DNA from: Nematostella vectensis
Lineage: Eukaryota; Cnidaria; Anthozoa; Actiniaria; Edwardsiidae
NCBI RefSeq assembly: GCF_932526225.1
Contig: NC_064036.1
Span: 20,048,953-20,112,952, forward strand
Direction of reading: 5' to 3'
DNA length: 64,000 nt
The notes beneath the pieces were generated by a model. That model saw nothing but the letters and a program-made list of their open reading frames with translations. It had not been told where the DNA came from and did no database searches. The position numbers and the translations under genes are program-made. How positions within the stretch are numbered: the first letter of the stretch is position 1; each line of letters opens with the position of its first letter. This document shows, piece after piece, positions 11,201 through 23,400 of the stretch.

Positions 11201-14200
11201 CTAAATAAAAGACATTTTGGAGGCTAATCACATTTCTTGAAGGTGAAATACTGAAGTACAGAAGAGTAGACGTCGAGTCGAGGGCAAAGGAAGGCAAATT
11301 AGGCAGACCCCTTAGGCGATCATAGAATAACACTTGTGCTAAAGGAAAATTCGATTCTGACTATCGAGGGTCCTGTTTTTTCAAGCGCTTTTGTTTTTGT
11401 GCCTGCAACACATGGCATATCACAAATCCTTCCAAACCAACATGTGACATAATCCCTTTAAACCAACATGTGACATAATCCCTTTAAACCAGCATATGAC
11501 ATAAGCCCTTTAAACCAACATGTGACATAATCCCTTTAAACCAGCATGTGACATAATCCCTTTAAACCAACATGTGACATAATCCCTTTAAACCAACATG
11601 TGACATAATCCCTTTAAACCAACATGTGACATAATCTCTTTAAACCAACATGTGACATAATCCCCTTAAACCAACATGTGACATAATCCCTTTAAACCAG
11701 CATATGACATAAGCCCTTTAAACCAACATGTGATATAATCCCTTAACCAACATGTGACATAAGCCCTTTAAACCAACATGTGATATAATCCCTTAACCAA
11801 CATGTGACATAATCCCTTTAAACCAACATGTGACATAATCCCTTTAAACCAGCATGTGACATAATCCCTTTAAACCAACATGTGACATAATCCCTTTAAA
11901 CCAACATGTGACATAATCTCTTTAAACCAACATGTGACATAATCCCCTTAACCAACATGTGACATAATCCCTTTAAACCAGCATATGACATAAGCCCTTT
12001 AAACCAACATGTGATATAATCCCTTAACCAACATGTGACATAATCCCTTTAAACCAGCATATGACATAAGCCCTTTAAACCAACATGTGACATAATCCCT
12101 TTAAACCAACATGTGACATAATCCCTTTAAACCAACATGTGACATAATCCCTTTAAACCAGCATGTGACATAATCACTTTAAACCAACATGTGACATAAT
12201 CCCTTTAAACCAGCATGTGACATAATCACTTTAAACCAACATGTGACATAATCCCTTTAAACCAACATGTGACATAATCCCTTTAAACCAACATGTGACA
12301 TAAGCCCCTTTAAACCAACGTGATATAATCCCTTAACCAACATGTCCCATAATCCCTTTAAACCAACATGTGATATAATCCCTTTAAACCAACATGTGAC
12401 ATAATCCCTTAAAACCAACATGTGACATAATACCTTTAAACCAACATGTGACATAATCCCTTTAAACCAACATGTGACATAATCCCCTTAAACCAACATG
12501 TGACATAATCCCTTTAAACCAACATGTGATATAATCCCTTTAAACCAACATGTGACATAATCCCTTTAAACCAACATGTGACATAATCCCTTTAAAACCA
12601 GCATATGACATAATCGCTTTAAACCAACATGTGACATAATCCCTTTAAACCAACATGTGACATAATCCCTTAACCAACATGTGACATAATCCCTTTAAAC
12701 CAACATGTGACATAATCCCTTTAAACCAATATGTGATATAATCCCTTTAAACCAACATGTGACATAATACCTTTAAACCAGCATATGACATAAGCCATTT
12801 TAAACCAACATGTGACATAATCCCTTTAAACCAACATGTGACATAATCCCCTTTAAACCAACATGTGACATAATCCCTTCAAACCAACATGTGACATAAT
12901 CCCTTTAAACCAACATGTGATACAACCCCTTTAGCCCAATTAAACCAGCATATGAATTTAGCCTCTTTAAACCAGTATATGATATAGCCCCTTTAAACCA
13001 ACATATGACTTAGAGCCTGAGGTTATCAATGTGTGGTGTTTCGTACAATGAAATGCCCCCATCTCGGGATGGTGCTCTGCGAACACGCGTCGAGTAACCA
13101 ACCCTCCACATAGACCACATACAAGACCCTGAAAAAAATGTCTAAATGTTGCTGCTGTACAAGACCCTACATGCTCCGGCGAAATCTGAAAGAGCTCTTG
13201 TCAGCCACAACTTTCTTTTTGTTTCCATTCAACTCTGGAAAAGGAATAATGTGTTCGCCAAAGAACTAAGTATAATTTGGGTCTTAAATAGGCGTGATAA
13301 GTGTAGTTTTATAAGGGTCTTCATCATTCGATTCTTAGATAGGCGTGATAAGTGTAGTCTTATTATCATGGTCTTTATCATTTGAGTCTTAGATATGCGT
13401 GATAAGTGTAGTCTTATAACGGTCTGCATCATTCGAGTCTTATATTTGAAACGAATGTGTTAATTACTAAAATCCTCCGTTATCCCTCCATCATCATCGT
13501 CGCCCCGATGCTCTAAAAGGGCCAGAAATGGAAATGATCCTTCTACATCAAAGATCGTAAAATCATCGAGTAGATTATTTTGTGGTTTTGCTTTAACTTT
13601 GTGCAATTTGTAACACTGTAAGGGTAACTGCGCTAAGCCCTTCACGTGGACTGACTTATTAAGCAGAGTCTTGGTGACACCGAGATCATGAACTGCTGAT
13701 GAGTCTGTACAGCCGGAAATATTAGGAACACGATTCCTCATATCTAAAATCGATTCTGGTGGCAAAGGGCAATGGAAGTAAAGCTGTTGCTTTTTAAGAA
13801 TGTTCTAGATGCTTGGTGCATACACGAGTTGTTATTACTGGCCGTTCGTGGAATTCTCGTGCGATATTTCTCCCCGTCTTGGAGACAATGCATTTGAAGA
13901 TGGTCTGGATATCCTAGCCCGCGATGCACCGCGCCCATGAATAATTTCGTTGCCTAAATAATCAAAACGTTTATTATTATCATAATAAATGTGTTAGAAA
14001 TTTGTAAGGTTTCAATTAGCCCAAACGTCAGCCGGAGGCTCTAAGTACATTTTAGTACAAAATACAAAATATTCCAGTCGAGAAATACAAAATGTGCCGC
14101 CTCTAATTTGGCGAGGGAAGGCAGGATGCAACAGGGAACAACTCCGTCACTATCCGAACAGTGATCAACGGCACAACGTCCGGTGCAAGCATAGAATGGA

Positions 14201-15394
14201 CTCTTTTCCTGCGTGAGTTATGTGAGTTTTAAAGTGTCAGATTTGAACCATTAGATTTGATTCATTTCACCCAACTCTGAAAGCCTAAAACTAATGAATA
14301 ATCGCTGGCAAAGTCGGGAAAGTGAGAAACGTGTACAGTATATACAAATGTTTCCGGGAACAAACAACGGACTCTTCGAAAAAAAAAAAAACAAGATCCA
14401 CATAGGATGAAGTGGAAACGGGGAATTGGTTAGAAATAGATTGCATGCCGCTAACACTCGGGACTCGATGTTGCACATCCCCATCTCCGTCTCCCAGGCT
14501 TTATCTAAATCCCAAATCCCTGTTTCATGTTCTTAGTAGCTATAAATCCCATAACTTATAAACCTTCCCCTTTCCTGTTCTTAATAGCTATAAGCCCCAT
14601 AACTTGTAATCCATCGTAGCACTTTACACATAATATTAATTCCAGCATATTCCTCTTAGCAAATCCTGGCTATCTTGTCCCGGCCAAAATTAAGTTCTCT
14701 TTTTTACCCTTTCGGATGCACTTTTTAGTCATACACAAATGCTATTCCTCCGCGCACAAAGTGAAGTGTTGGTCGGAGGCACTCAAGCCTATAGCAACCT
14801 TGAGGTCTACTCCTTATGAGTCTTCACAAAGAGGTTATTATTTTGGCGCAAAACAGGTCCAAGTGACGACAAGCTCTTATTGCTACTACTCAACGCTTTA
14901 AAACACTAGAGACACGAGACGGCCAATTAATGCCAAACTGCAGAGGACTATAGACTGTCTAAAAGAGCCAAAAACAGCGGCTATCGGCTCTATCGCAAAG
15001 GACTTCTGGCCATGTATTGACAGCTGGGATAGTGGACTCGAACTCGTATCAACACCCGACGTTAATTATCTGTTTTCTGATAGTATTGTATACCCAGCAT
15101 ACGCGTTCTCTTCTAGTTAAGGTCACCTTTGTATATACATAGACGGCATAATCTTTGCTATGCTTTGCTACGAAATCACCAAGAAGGATGAATGGATGAT
15201 AATTTTCTATCGATATTGTCTGCGAGGTAATCTCCTGATATCAGCCAATCTGATGATGCACCCTGTGCTTCCCGCGCAAGGTTTGACCCACCTCTGTTTT
15301 TTCTATCCCCACGGCTCTGTACCTCGGTCGTCAGCGCACAGAACAGAAAGAAACCGCTGAGTATGAATACTTTGCTCGGACTGTAAGCCCACAT
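5232..15394 (-). CDS. galaxin-like secreted di-cysteine repeat protein (five exons)
   Basis: Minus-strand exons: 15323-15394, 14089-14208, 10939-11045, 9135-9402 and 5232-5456; together 792 bases, 263 residues and a stop, with phases 0, 0, 2, 0. Exon 1 starts MWAYSPSKVFILSGFFLFCA, a signal peptide, and ends at GAG|GTACAG. Exon 2 is cysteine-rich (YACTGRCAVDHC, then CC) and ends at a GTATTT donor. The last three exons hold seven repeats of the galaxin type: a tyrosine, CC with G two residues on, a W/R-rich loop, then CC again (for example YICCDGYISW, YLCCGGYVSW, FTCCQGHLTW, YICCRGRIIP). Galaxins are extracellular matrix proteins first known from coral skeleton; in a soft anthozoan a matrix or mesoglea role is inference. 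Exons 3-5 are strongly supported by phase and repeat continuity. Exons 1-2 rest on splice signals, phase and composition and are less certain. Confidence 0.8.
6605..6624. repeat. perfect 20-bp palindrome
   Basis: GTCTGCCAGATCTGGCAGAC reads the same on both strands, followed by another ACTGCCAGAT. It lies in an intron. A palindrome of this length could form a cruciform or be a dimer binding site; function unknown. Confidence 0.8.
6640..6850. repeat. imperfect direct duplication of about 95-115 bp
   Basis: Two AT-rich copies in tandem, starting near 6640 and 6730. Each runs through CCATATAA.GTCCAAAT, ATTCACTCAGAT and TACTGAATAAG. The second copy has an extra internal duplication of ATTCACTCAGAT. 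Confidence 0.6.
8305..8339. repeat. hairpin with 16-bp perfect arms
   Basis: Arms GGCGGCCATTTTCGAT and ATCGAAAATGGCCGCC separated by GGC. Flanked by CCATTGG and CCATCCGATG, so the pairing may extend imperfectly. Could be the core of a foldback element or a structured intronic RNA. Confidence 0.8.
9377..9800 (-). repeat. 86-bp tandem array repeating a 3' splice site of the galaxin-like gene
   Basis: Five copies with start points at 9377, 9463, 9549, 9635 and 9721, each exactly 86 bases apart. The first copy is the functional exon start: 26 exon bases plus 60 bases of preceding intron including CCTTTTAG. The four upstream copies therefore each carry the same acceptor followed by codons for the exon start and then an in-frame TGA, so they would give a truncated exon if used. 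Confidence 0.9.
9801..10938. other. intron of the galaxin-like gene, no other feature
   Basis: Contains a run of about 14 C near 10212 and T-rich stretches near 10567 and 10727. Three diverged, roughly 40-base segments with GGTCT and GTGTAACTACC at 10000-10140 look like an old minisatellite. No exon was found. Confidence 0.45.
11435..12960. repeat. 26-bp minisatellite, about 58 copies
   Basis: Unit of 26 bases containing CCAACATGTGACATAATCCC, with 24-base variants lacking a TA and scattered CAGCATATGACATAAG variants that recur in the same order, a sign of block duplication inside the array. It lies in the intron between galaxin exons 2 and 3. Confidence 0.95.
13262..13445. repeat. tandem repeat of about 56 bp, three copies
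   Basis: Each copy contains GGCGTGATAAGTGTAGT, a short variable stretch and TCATTCGA.TCTTA. Intronic. Confidence 0.75.
13460..13938 (-). other. unrecognised ORF fragment, possibly a decayed element
   Basis: A 101-codon minus-strand frame (13460-13765) with no stop and mixed composition, for example VPNISGCTDSSAVHDLG and LLDDFTIFDVEG. An adjoining frame at 13744-13938 is in a different phase. I cannot assign a family. It sits inside a galaxin intron on the same strand but offers no splice phase that fits the gene. It may be a relic of a mobile element or a chance frame. Confidence 0.2.
14518..14620. repeat. two-copy direct repeat of about 55 bp
   Basis: Two adjacent copies of a block running CCTGTTTCATGTTCTTAGTAG-like sequence, then AGCTATAA.CCCATAACTT. 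Intronic; modest divergence. Confidence 0.6.
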
Positions 15395-16220
15395 CCTCCT
15401 CGGTACCGGAGCGCGGCACGTTTGGCTAATTAGCGCGTTCCGAGCTTCGTCTGTGTCTGAAGTAGTGTTTTTATTTAGTGCGCGTTGCCTTATCCCCGCG
15501 TCGAAGGGTTATCATGTTACGGATGCGACCATTAGGGACTCGTAATCCGACTGATGACATGCGGCGAATAGAGATAACAACTCGCCGCGTGAGGCGCACG
15601 CAACAACTTGCATCTGTCCTCATCGCATGTATGCGCGCTTTTACGGCTAATGCCTCATCCCTTGCTTAGACGTTTTGATTGACGCGAGCTGGTTGGCTTA
15701 GGGAGAGTTCAGAGACAGTCGGCGCGCTCTTTTTGGAAGTGGCTATTAATGGCTTTGGTTGCGGACGTGTGACCTTTTGCGCACGGCTTAAGCACTGAAT
15801 TCGATTTATTCGAGTGTTACCGAATTATATCAAGATACGTAATTGTGTTATAATTGCAATGATACTAGTAAAATAAACATGGTATTTATAATAGTTGGTA
15901 TTAACTGATGGCCTTTATGGTACCGTGCGAATTTCGTCGTTGCTTTCTCATGTCATCGGTTGAGACTGCCAACATGATAACGATAGAATCTTGTGAAGTC
16001 ATCAAAAGTTCAAGGTTCGTTATGGTAACTTCATTTGGTCCATATGATTCCGTATCTTGTTTAGCTATCATAGTAACACTGCGGTTTATTTATCTGCCTC
16101 AGACAACCACCTAGAACGTCAGGCAACCTGTGGAGATTTGTCCGTGCGGAGGCTTCGGGACCCCTGTGGCAGACGGAGTTTCTCTCTAGTTCTCTCCGTA
16201 TTAAGCAGGTGGTTTACACA

Positions 16221-16288
16221 GTCACTGTGAATACAAACCAGATCACTGTGAATACAAACAAGATCACTATGAATACAAACCAGATCGT
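16221..16288. repeat. 22-bp tandem repeat, three copies
   Basis: Unit containing CACTGTGAATACAAACCAGA repeated three times with single-base changes. Confidence 0.8.
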
Positions 16289-16400
16289 TACCGTTAGCCC
16301 CTGTTCCCCAGTATATCATTTTCAATTGGTATCTTTTTCTTTTAATATCAATTGTAAATTTTTTTTTCATTAAAGTTAAGCACAAGATAAACAATCTACA

Positions 16401-16726
16401 GGCCCGTAGCCAGGGGGGGGGGGGGGGGGGGGGTTCGTCCGAACCCCCCCCCCCCCCCCCCACCCGGCTCAGAACAAACAAAAATATATAACTGGCTGGA
16501 GATATGCCGTGCACATCAATATATCTTTAAAATGACTATAAAAGTCTTTTTATAATAATTATCTTTATTATTATCGATATATGTTTAAAAAAAGCACCAT
16601 ATTAATAACATTTTAAATACAAGATTGATTACCTTATGTAATAAGGCGAGGAGAGGGGTATACCGGTTATTTGGTCTACTGAAATGGAAAAACGAACCAC
16701 CCCGCTCAAAATCCTGGCTACGTGTC
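16401..16726. mobile_element. putative MITE with a G21/C18 foldback
   Basis: Left end GGCCCGTAGCCAGG and right end, on the opposite strand, GACACGTAGCCAGG form imperfect terminal inverted repeats 326 bases apart. Directly inside the left end lies a run of 21 G (16413-16433), TTCG, a TC loop, CGAA and a run of 18 C (16444-16461), a near-perfect hairpin with about 22-bp arms. The interior is AT-rich with no ORF. I could not show a target-site duplication. Confidence 0.55.
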
Positions 16727-17441
16727 TGATCTATCTAAAAAGAAAACAACTTCATCTTTGAAAGAAACAATACAAGTCAAAGGTCAGAGCCAATAAACAC
16801 GAAAATGGCCAAAGAACCCTTTTACTAAGTAAACAGAAATCCAATAAAGATGACAAGGATATAGAGTTTGGGTGAGCTTTATCAGATGCGCTGACATTCG
16901 ATTCGTCGAGTTCGAGTGCTAACCTGCCCTGTTCCAAGAACGTCCTTTACGGTGCTTAGGGGTCTAAGATATGACCAGCTCCAATGTAAACAATGTATAT
17001 TTTATCTGTCTTTAACTATTTAGACATGACGTAGCATTCAACTCAGGCAAAATGACAAGACTCTTCAGACTCTTCCATTTTAGAGCATAACGGCACTGCC
17101 CCCTGTCGATACGAATAGGTAAGTATTACGATAGGTCCATCCAGCAACGCAAAGATAATTATTGATGACGATTCCTAATAACGGTTTTTTTGGAAAACGT
17201 CATTTACATCATTCAACTACATAGAGACAAAGCGTGACCTGAAATTGTGTACTACTAGTTTGGCAATCTAAAATGAAGGACGTCGTTTTTGGATTAGCCA
17301 GGAGCGATATCGGAATTTAGCAAGGATTGGATGGTGAAAACAGGGACAAAAAAATTAACTCAGTAGATATTTGAGGGACTTGGCCATTTCTAGGCCAGCA
17401 TTCTCAGAGCCACGTCGTTTTGTTTCGCCTTGTAGGTGAAT

Positions 17442-20400
17442 ATGGCTCGTAAATCGCGCCTTGTGGTTTTCCTGTGTCTGCTTCTTTTCCTTCAAGAGTT
17501 TGGGCCGGCGCATGTCGCGCATGTCCCACGCCCGAAGCTAAGAGAAGAAGATCAAGGTCAGTAAAAGAGTTTTCATTTTTTTTTTTCTTATGACGGGTGC
17601 ATAATGCAATAGAGGGTAATCATTCGCGCAATTCGTATGCCCGAACCTCCATCATACCCCATTCTTCTCATGCTTGTTAGAATTGCTAACAAGATGACCA
17701 GAACAATCCTGTGAGTTATCATCCTTTGTATCCACTATAGTGGTATACACTACGCGTTTGTATTTTCTTGTCCTATCGCAGATGGTAGCGATTCCGCGGA
17801 AGAGCATCATCCAGAGCACAAAGAAAATAGCAACAAAGAACACGAGAAAAAATATCAGAATCCTAGCAAAAGAGGTGGGTTACAATAAAGCCAAATAACT
17901 ACACTACGATAATAGTCGTGAATCGGTAAACGAAAACTTGAAAAGCATCAGGGAAGAAATCAGGGCATTTCGGAAATATTTAGGTAAGCAATATAGCTGA
18001 AGAAAAAAAAGGTAAAATACCGTATCCAATCATTACGTTAATGACAGAACATTTTTACTAAAAATGGTGTATCTAGTTGTGATTGGCTGAACCATTTTGA
18101 ACCGAGAAAGGGATTCGTTCACTTTATTACTAACAGAGCCTTCTTGTGTCTTTTTCGGTTGTTTTTATTGTGGCTCAGAAGTGGACATCATGGATTTGTT
18201 GATAATTCGACTTGACCGTTGATAATTCGACTTCGACAGTTGATAACTGAATTTTTGATCATTCGACTTGATTGTTAGAGAAGATACTAAATCTTCCTGA
18301 AATAAGTAATCGATACAAATAAGAATTTATATGCTGACCACAAGATTTTAGACCAAGGATAAACATTCGATAAATGATTATTGGTTACACAAAGTGTACG
18401 AGCCTATACAAACCCGCAAAAAAAACAGACATTCTTGATCACTGTAAGCTGATTGTTTTTTACAAAAATATAATTAATTGAAAAGTTAAATTACGTCTAT
18501 TACCTGCGCTACCAGCCAACATCAACAACTCGTTGCATTTGCTAAAGCAGGGGAGGTCGATCATGTCATAGGATGTAGCTAAGTGCGAAAATAATGCTTT
18601 CTTCCGATCTAATTAAAGCATGTAGGGTACTAAAAGTTTGAATACTGTAAAGATCTTTCGGCAATTCGTTGACGATAGTTCTCCATTAGATTTAAGAAAA
18701 TATAATTCTCCGTGATTCTTATCGCGGGCACAGCAGGAACTAAAGATTTAAAATAGCTGCAATGTTTGGTCAAAACATTATTCCCAAACATTATCCACAT
18801 CCAAAAACATAGAAGACGCGATTAATCCAAAGCCTTAGTACGTAATAAATACAACTATCTGAAGGAAGGATCTTTCCCGACATTTTTTCTACAATTTTTG
18901 AGCTCCTACTCGCTGGCCAATAGAGAGACGTTCGAGGCTCTGGGACCAGGGTACTCCTAGCACGGATACTTTCTAAAAGCCGCAACTGTGTTTACTAAAG
19001 CTACCACCGTCGGGACAGATGTAGACTGATCAGTCTGGCGCGTATAAATGGGGTGTGTCAAGTCCGCTAGTCCCCTATGTCCATCCGAGTTGAAGTGCCT
19101 GTACACCAGGCTGTGGTTAACTATTATGCTTTTATGGCTATCAAAGTGTATCTAAAACTTGGTTTTAGTAAAGCCACATATTGGAAATCGCACACGTCGT
19201 ACAGAGAGCAGATAAACAACTTTTATATCACTGTAACAGTGCAGGTCATGGTTGGTAACGTATGTCTTTCCCGTAGTATGACTATTAAAAGTGTTACCCA
19301 TTCTTAGAAACTTATCCTTAAAGATTACACATCTAGATGCTGAATTACACTTTACATTCTCTCCGTCTTGATCTGAGCACGGACCAGAAAGTCTTTAAGC
19401 AGGTTCTATCGCTGTGTAAAAACGGGGGTTTCTCCGGGATCGTTTACCAGGTAGCTTCCGTTTCCTCACCAACAACTTTATTGTAAAAGCAACCACGCTT
19501 AGCGAGCAGAGAGGTATTCGAGCTCGTTCTAGGAGACAACGATCAGACGATTCTCAGAAGGTGAGGCTGATAGAAGGGAATCGTTACAAGGCCTCTTCCT
19601 TGACTAGGGATTGTCTTCACGAAGCCAACAGAACTTACTCGATAGCCTCCGCAGCAAGCTGTCGTTGTTACAAGTAGTGCAATGTTTTACAGTAAACTCC
19701 TATTTATAGCGGAGCCAGCGCGCCGCGCGCGCACGGAGCTCCATAGGTATAGAAATATGGTATAACTATGCGACTTGGTTTTGTGGTCATTCCGCGGGTA
19801 CCCTGTGGTGTCACTCGTCAGCCAGTCAGTCAGCCGCGCAACTCCCAGGCCCCACTCGGCCCCGAAATGGCTAAATTCAAGCACCGAGCAAGGAAAAGAA
19901 TTCTTGTCATGCGATGATTATTTCTTTTTGCCTCAAATTTTGTGACTTAAGGATAAAGTCAACTAGAGGATATCTACTAATATTCATTCATGTCAAGATT
20001 TATGTAAGGATATGTCTGGTTTTAGCTAGTAAATTTAAGTAAGTAACAGTTCACATTAAAAAGCGAACACGACCACAAGAAAGCGACAAAAACAATGCAA
20101 GGTGAGTTTTGGACGACGATTTGTATTGTCTATTGAAGATATGACAGTTATTGGGCTTTTTGTTGTCCTTTTTGTTTGCTTTGAGAATGCGAGTACTTAA
20201 CTTAGTAATCAAATTATTTGAGCATAACACCTTTTTGTTTTGACATTCTTCTTTCTGGATTGATTTTGTTGAAATATTTCATAAAGGCTAACCAATATCG
20301 TGTTGCATTTGTCATATACTGCTAAAGAAGACCGTTCTTGTCTTTATATCCTGTGCTCTTAGTCCTAAGAAAATACTTATCCTTAGAAGATACAGCAACT

Positions 20401-23400
20401 TTTTCAACTTACAAGAGAAGAGCAAAAAACACAAATTCAACCCCTATTGCCAATATGTATTGTTGTTATTGTCTGCATCTTGCATCTCATGTGTTTATTT
20501 TTTTTTAATAGTTGTGGAAATTAGTCAGATTATAAATGTCTTTATGAAAAGATTGTTTTGAAAGAAATTTCACTCTTATGAACCAGGGACTACCTGAGGG
20601 CCAAGATGAATGCTAAAGACTGGAAGACATAAGAATTGAAAACCATATCTTAAAAGATAACAGTAGGGAGTTCTTATTCACTAGTCATTTGATACCCCCA
20701 CACACATGTTCCCAGGAAAGGGTGGGGGATTAGGCGTTAATAAAAGCCTGTTTCCAAGTTAAGAGTCAAAAACAGTCAATTAACCACCACCCCTCTTGAT
20801 ATATTCTGGTTAAAAAGTAATCTAAAACCCCACATTAACCCCTGACTTCCCCAGGACCATAAGGGAGGGGGCTCAAATGACTAGGGCATTACATGTGATT
20901 CAGCAGTACACACTCAATAGGTTTTTTTTAGAACAAGATAATTAAATTATATAAAACTAAAAACAAACTTTTGCTTTTTGAATAATAAATATCTAAAGAA
21001 AACAGTTTTTTATCAACCTAAAGATAATGGGAAAGGGGATATTTTAGGAAAGTACGAATATAATTATCACATTATTGTTATTATATTTTCTTTTCAAACA
21101 TTTAAAGAAGAGTCATATTTCTTCCTTTTCCTTCTCCCTGTTGACTATTTTTATCCAATTGATGCTCTTTGCTATTTCCTATCTACACCAAAAATAAATC
21201 AATGAACAGATTTGATTTTTAAATTAGAAATTTTCATTTAGTACTTTCACTTATATCTTCTTTTTAGGATTTCCTTACCAAGTCTTTTTTTCCATTACAT
21301 TTATTTTAGAGGTTTAGAATTATTTCATTGGAATGGTTGGATCCAGGGTTTCTAAAAACACCAAAATATAATGCATTACTGGATGTATATTTGTTATATA
21401 TTAATTCCCATGGTGATGGAAAATCACCACTTAAATTGGTACATTAAAATTTCAGTATTGCATCTTATCTAAAATTGTGTCTGACACTATATTCTATCTT
21501 TGAAATCCTGTTTCATCCATTACTTGTTCTTCGCAAGGACAAAGATTATCAGAATGTAGCTTTACAAATGTACATTAATGGAATTTTTGTTAAGGGGAAG
21601 GGTTTTTTAGGGCAAGATACTTAAACTTTATAACACTAGCAACAACCTTGTTCTTTTTTAATAATAGAATTCTGTTCACATAGCTTGGATAGCATAGACA
21701 TGGGCTCTTTAGAGGCCTGTGTTGGTGAAAGGGTTAAGATAATGGGAAATGTCAAGAAATGCTCAATCAAATTATTTTCATACTGTTATATTTTTTTCAC
21801 CAAACCTTTCAAGTTGAGTCAATTTCCTTTATATCTCCTCTGCCTTCGACTATTTTTTTAGTCAATTGATATTCTTTGCTTCCTCTCTACCCCAAACATA
21901 GATCAATGAAAGGGTTTGGTTTGAAATTAGGAGTTAGCATTTTAGCACTGTCAGTGATGCCTTAGATGTTTTTTTTCAGGATTTGCTTCCGAAATCAATC
22001 TGTTTTTCTTCATTGCATTCATTTTGGAGTAGGCCAACAACAACAAGGCCACTATATGGTAAAGGGTGGGTGCTCCAATATGTAATGCATTAAAGGAGAT
22101 ATGTTTTTAGATTTTATTTTCCAGACATTTTTCTGAATATTCGGTCCAATGAAGGAGAGAATGGCATCTAAACATATTATTTCAAATCTTTGGAATGATG
22201 TTACATCCATGACATATTCTGCACAAGGGCAAAGCTTGTCGGAGTATTGTTTTGATTAAAAAATATATATTCATAATGGAACTTCTATGATGGGACATAA
22301 GAATTTACCATTAGACTCTTGACAACTTTGACAGCCATATTCACACCAGGAATTGTGTTTGGCAACTTTGATGTACTGCATAATATAAATTTTAGAATAA
22401 GGCCTGGATCCATTTGGTTGGTTCAGTAAATAAATCTCAGTAATGAGCAGGATCCTAGATCCCCTCAAAAATACCTCAATTAGTCAACACAAAAGGTGTT
22501 CAATGCTGGCTCCGCTTGAGGCAGTGCCTAAATCTATATTTTACTGACTAATTAACAATTCAGCAAAATACTGGTTTGACTGCTCTAACGAAGGTGATGC
22601 AAGAATTGCAAATTAAGGTTGATCTTTAGAAATAATGATTACTAAAGCGAGAGTCCGTCGGTGTTAGAATAACAGTTAATGTACTAGAAACAATAATCAT
22701 GTAAAATACTATAGAATAATGAGGCTGCGGAATACGTTTGGCTTGTTGGACATATCTGGAAATTAGATGTTTATCTTGAGTAAACACTAAACTGGTTTTG
22801 GAATAAGTAACACTGCGCATGACCTGTATGACTAGCCTCTGACTAGCAAGTGCATACTTAGTATTCAGGGTGAACAGTGAAACGGTGATGCAGGTCAATA
22901 TTAAAAACAGGTGCGAACCATCGTAGAACTTTCTAGAACACATATTTATGAGATATTGGCAAATGGTCTCATAACAGCTGCATTGCACCTTTTCGACAAA
23001 TTTTAGATATCATCACACGATGGATGCAACTCAAGAAAGATATAGTGACATAAAATATATGTGTGTGTTGGTTGAATAGAATGTTAACAGACTATTTTCA
23101 CTTATATGGTTTGTGGAGATGCACAGAACTTGAAACTAAGGTGCTTGTGCACTTTTGTGCACTTTTCTTGGCAAAGTAAATCCAGTCTTTAGTATAGTAC
23201 CATACGTTCTTCTCCGCAGCCAAGGGGAGTTATAGTTACACAGAATGCTACAACATCGGTGGCACCCCGAGTTTAGGCCGTGTGTATAGATTACCCTTTC
23301 CTGTTAAGAGTATTCAGAAGTCCCATGGTTTCTCTTGAGCCTTTTCCGCAAAAGAAAACTTTATTTGTTATATATGTTAATTCCTTATCACTAATATTTC

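Larger units (their letters stand above)
15395..17441. other. intergenic region between divergent galaxin-like and secreted-protein genes
   Basis: About 2 kb between two diverging start codons, so it should hold both promoters. Contents I can point to are a 22-bp triplicated motif near 16221, an inverted-repeat element at 16401-16726, and a possible 3' splice site TGTAG just before the plus-strand start codon. I cannot place a TATA box with confidence. Confidence 0.45.

Noticed and set aside
11435-12960. CRISPR-like array of regularly spaced 26-bp repeats
   Set aside because: Repeats are directly adjacent without unique spacers, the setting is an animal intron, and no cas genes are near.
15292-15394. 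Longer version of galaxin exon 1 ending at GAG|GTGGGT (15292)
   Set aside because: The donor is strong, but its phase 1 does not fit the acceptor of the next candidate exon. The donor at 15323 gives phase 0 and joins cleanly. RNA could reverse this.
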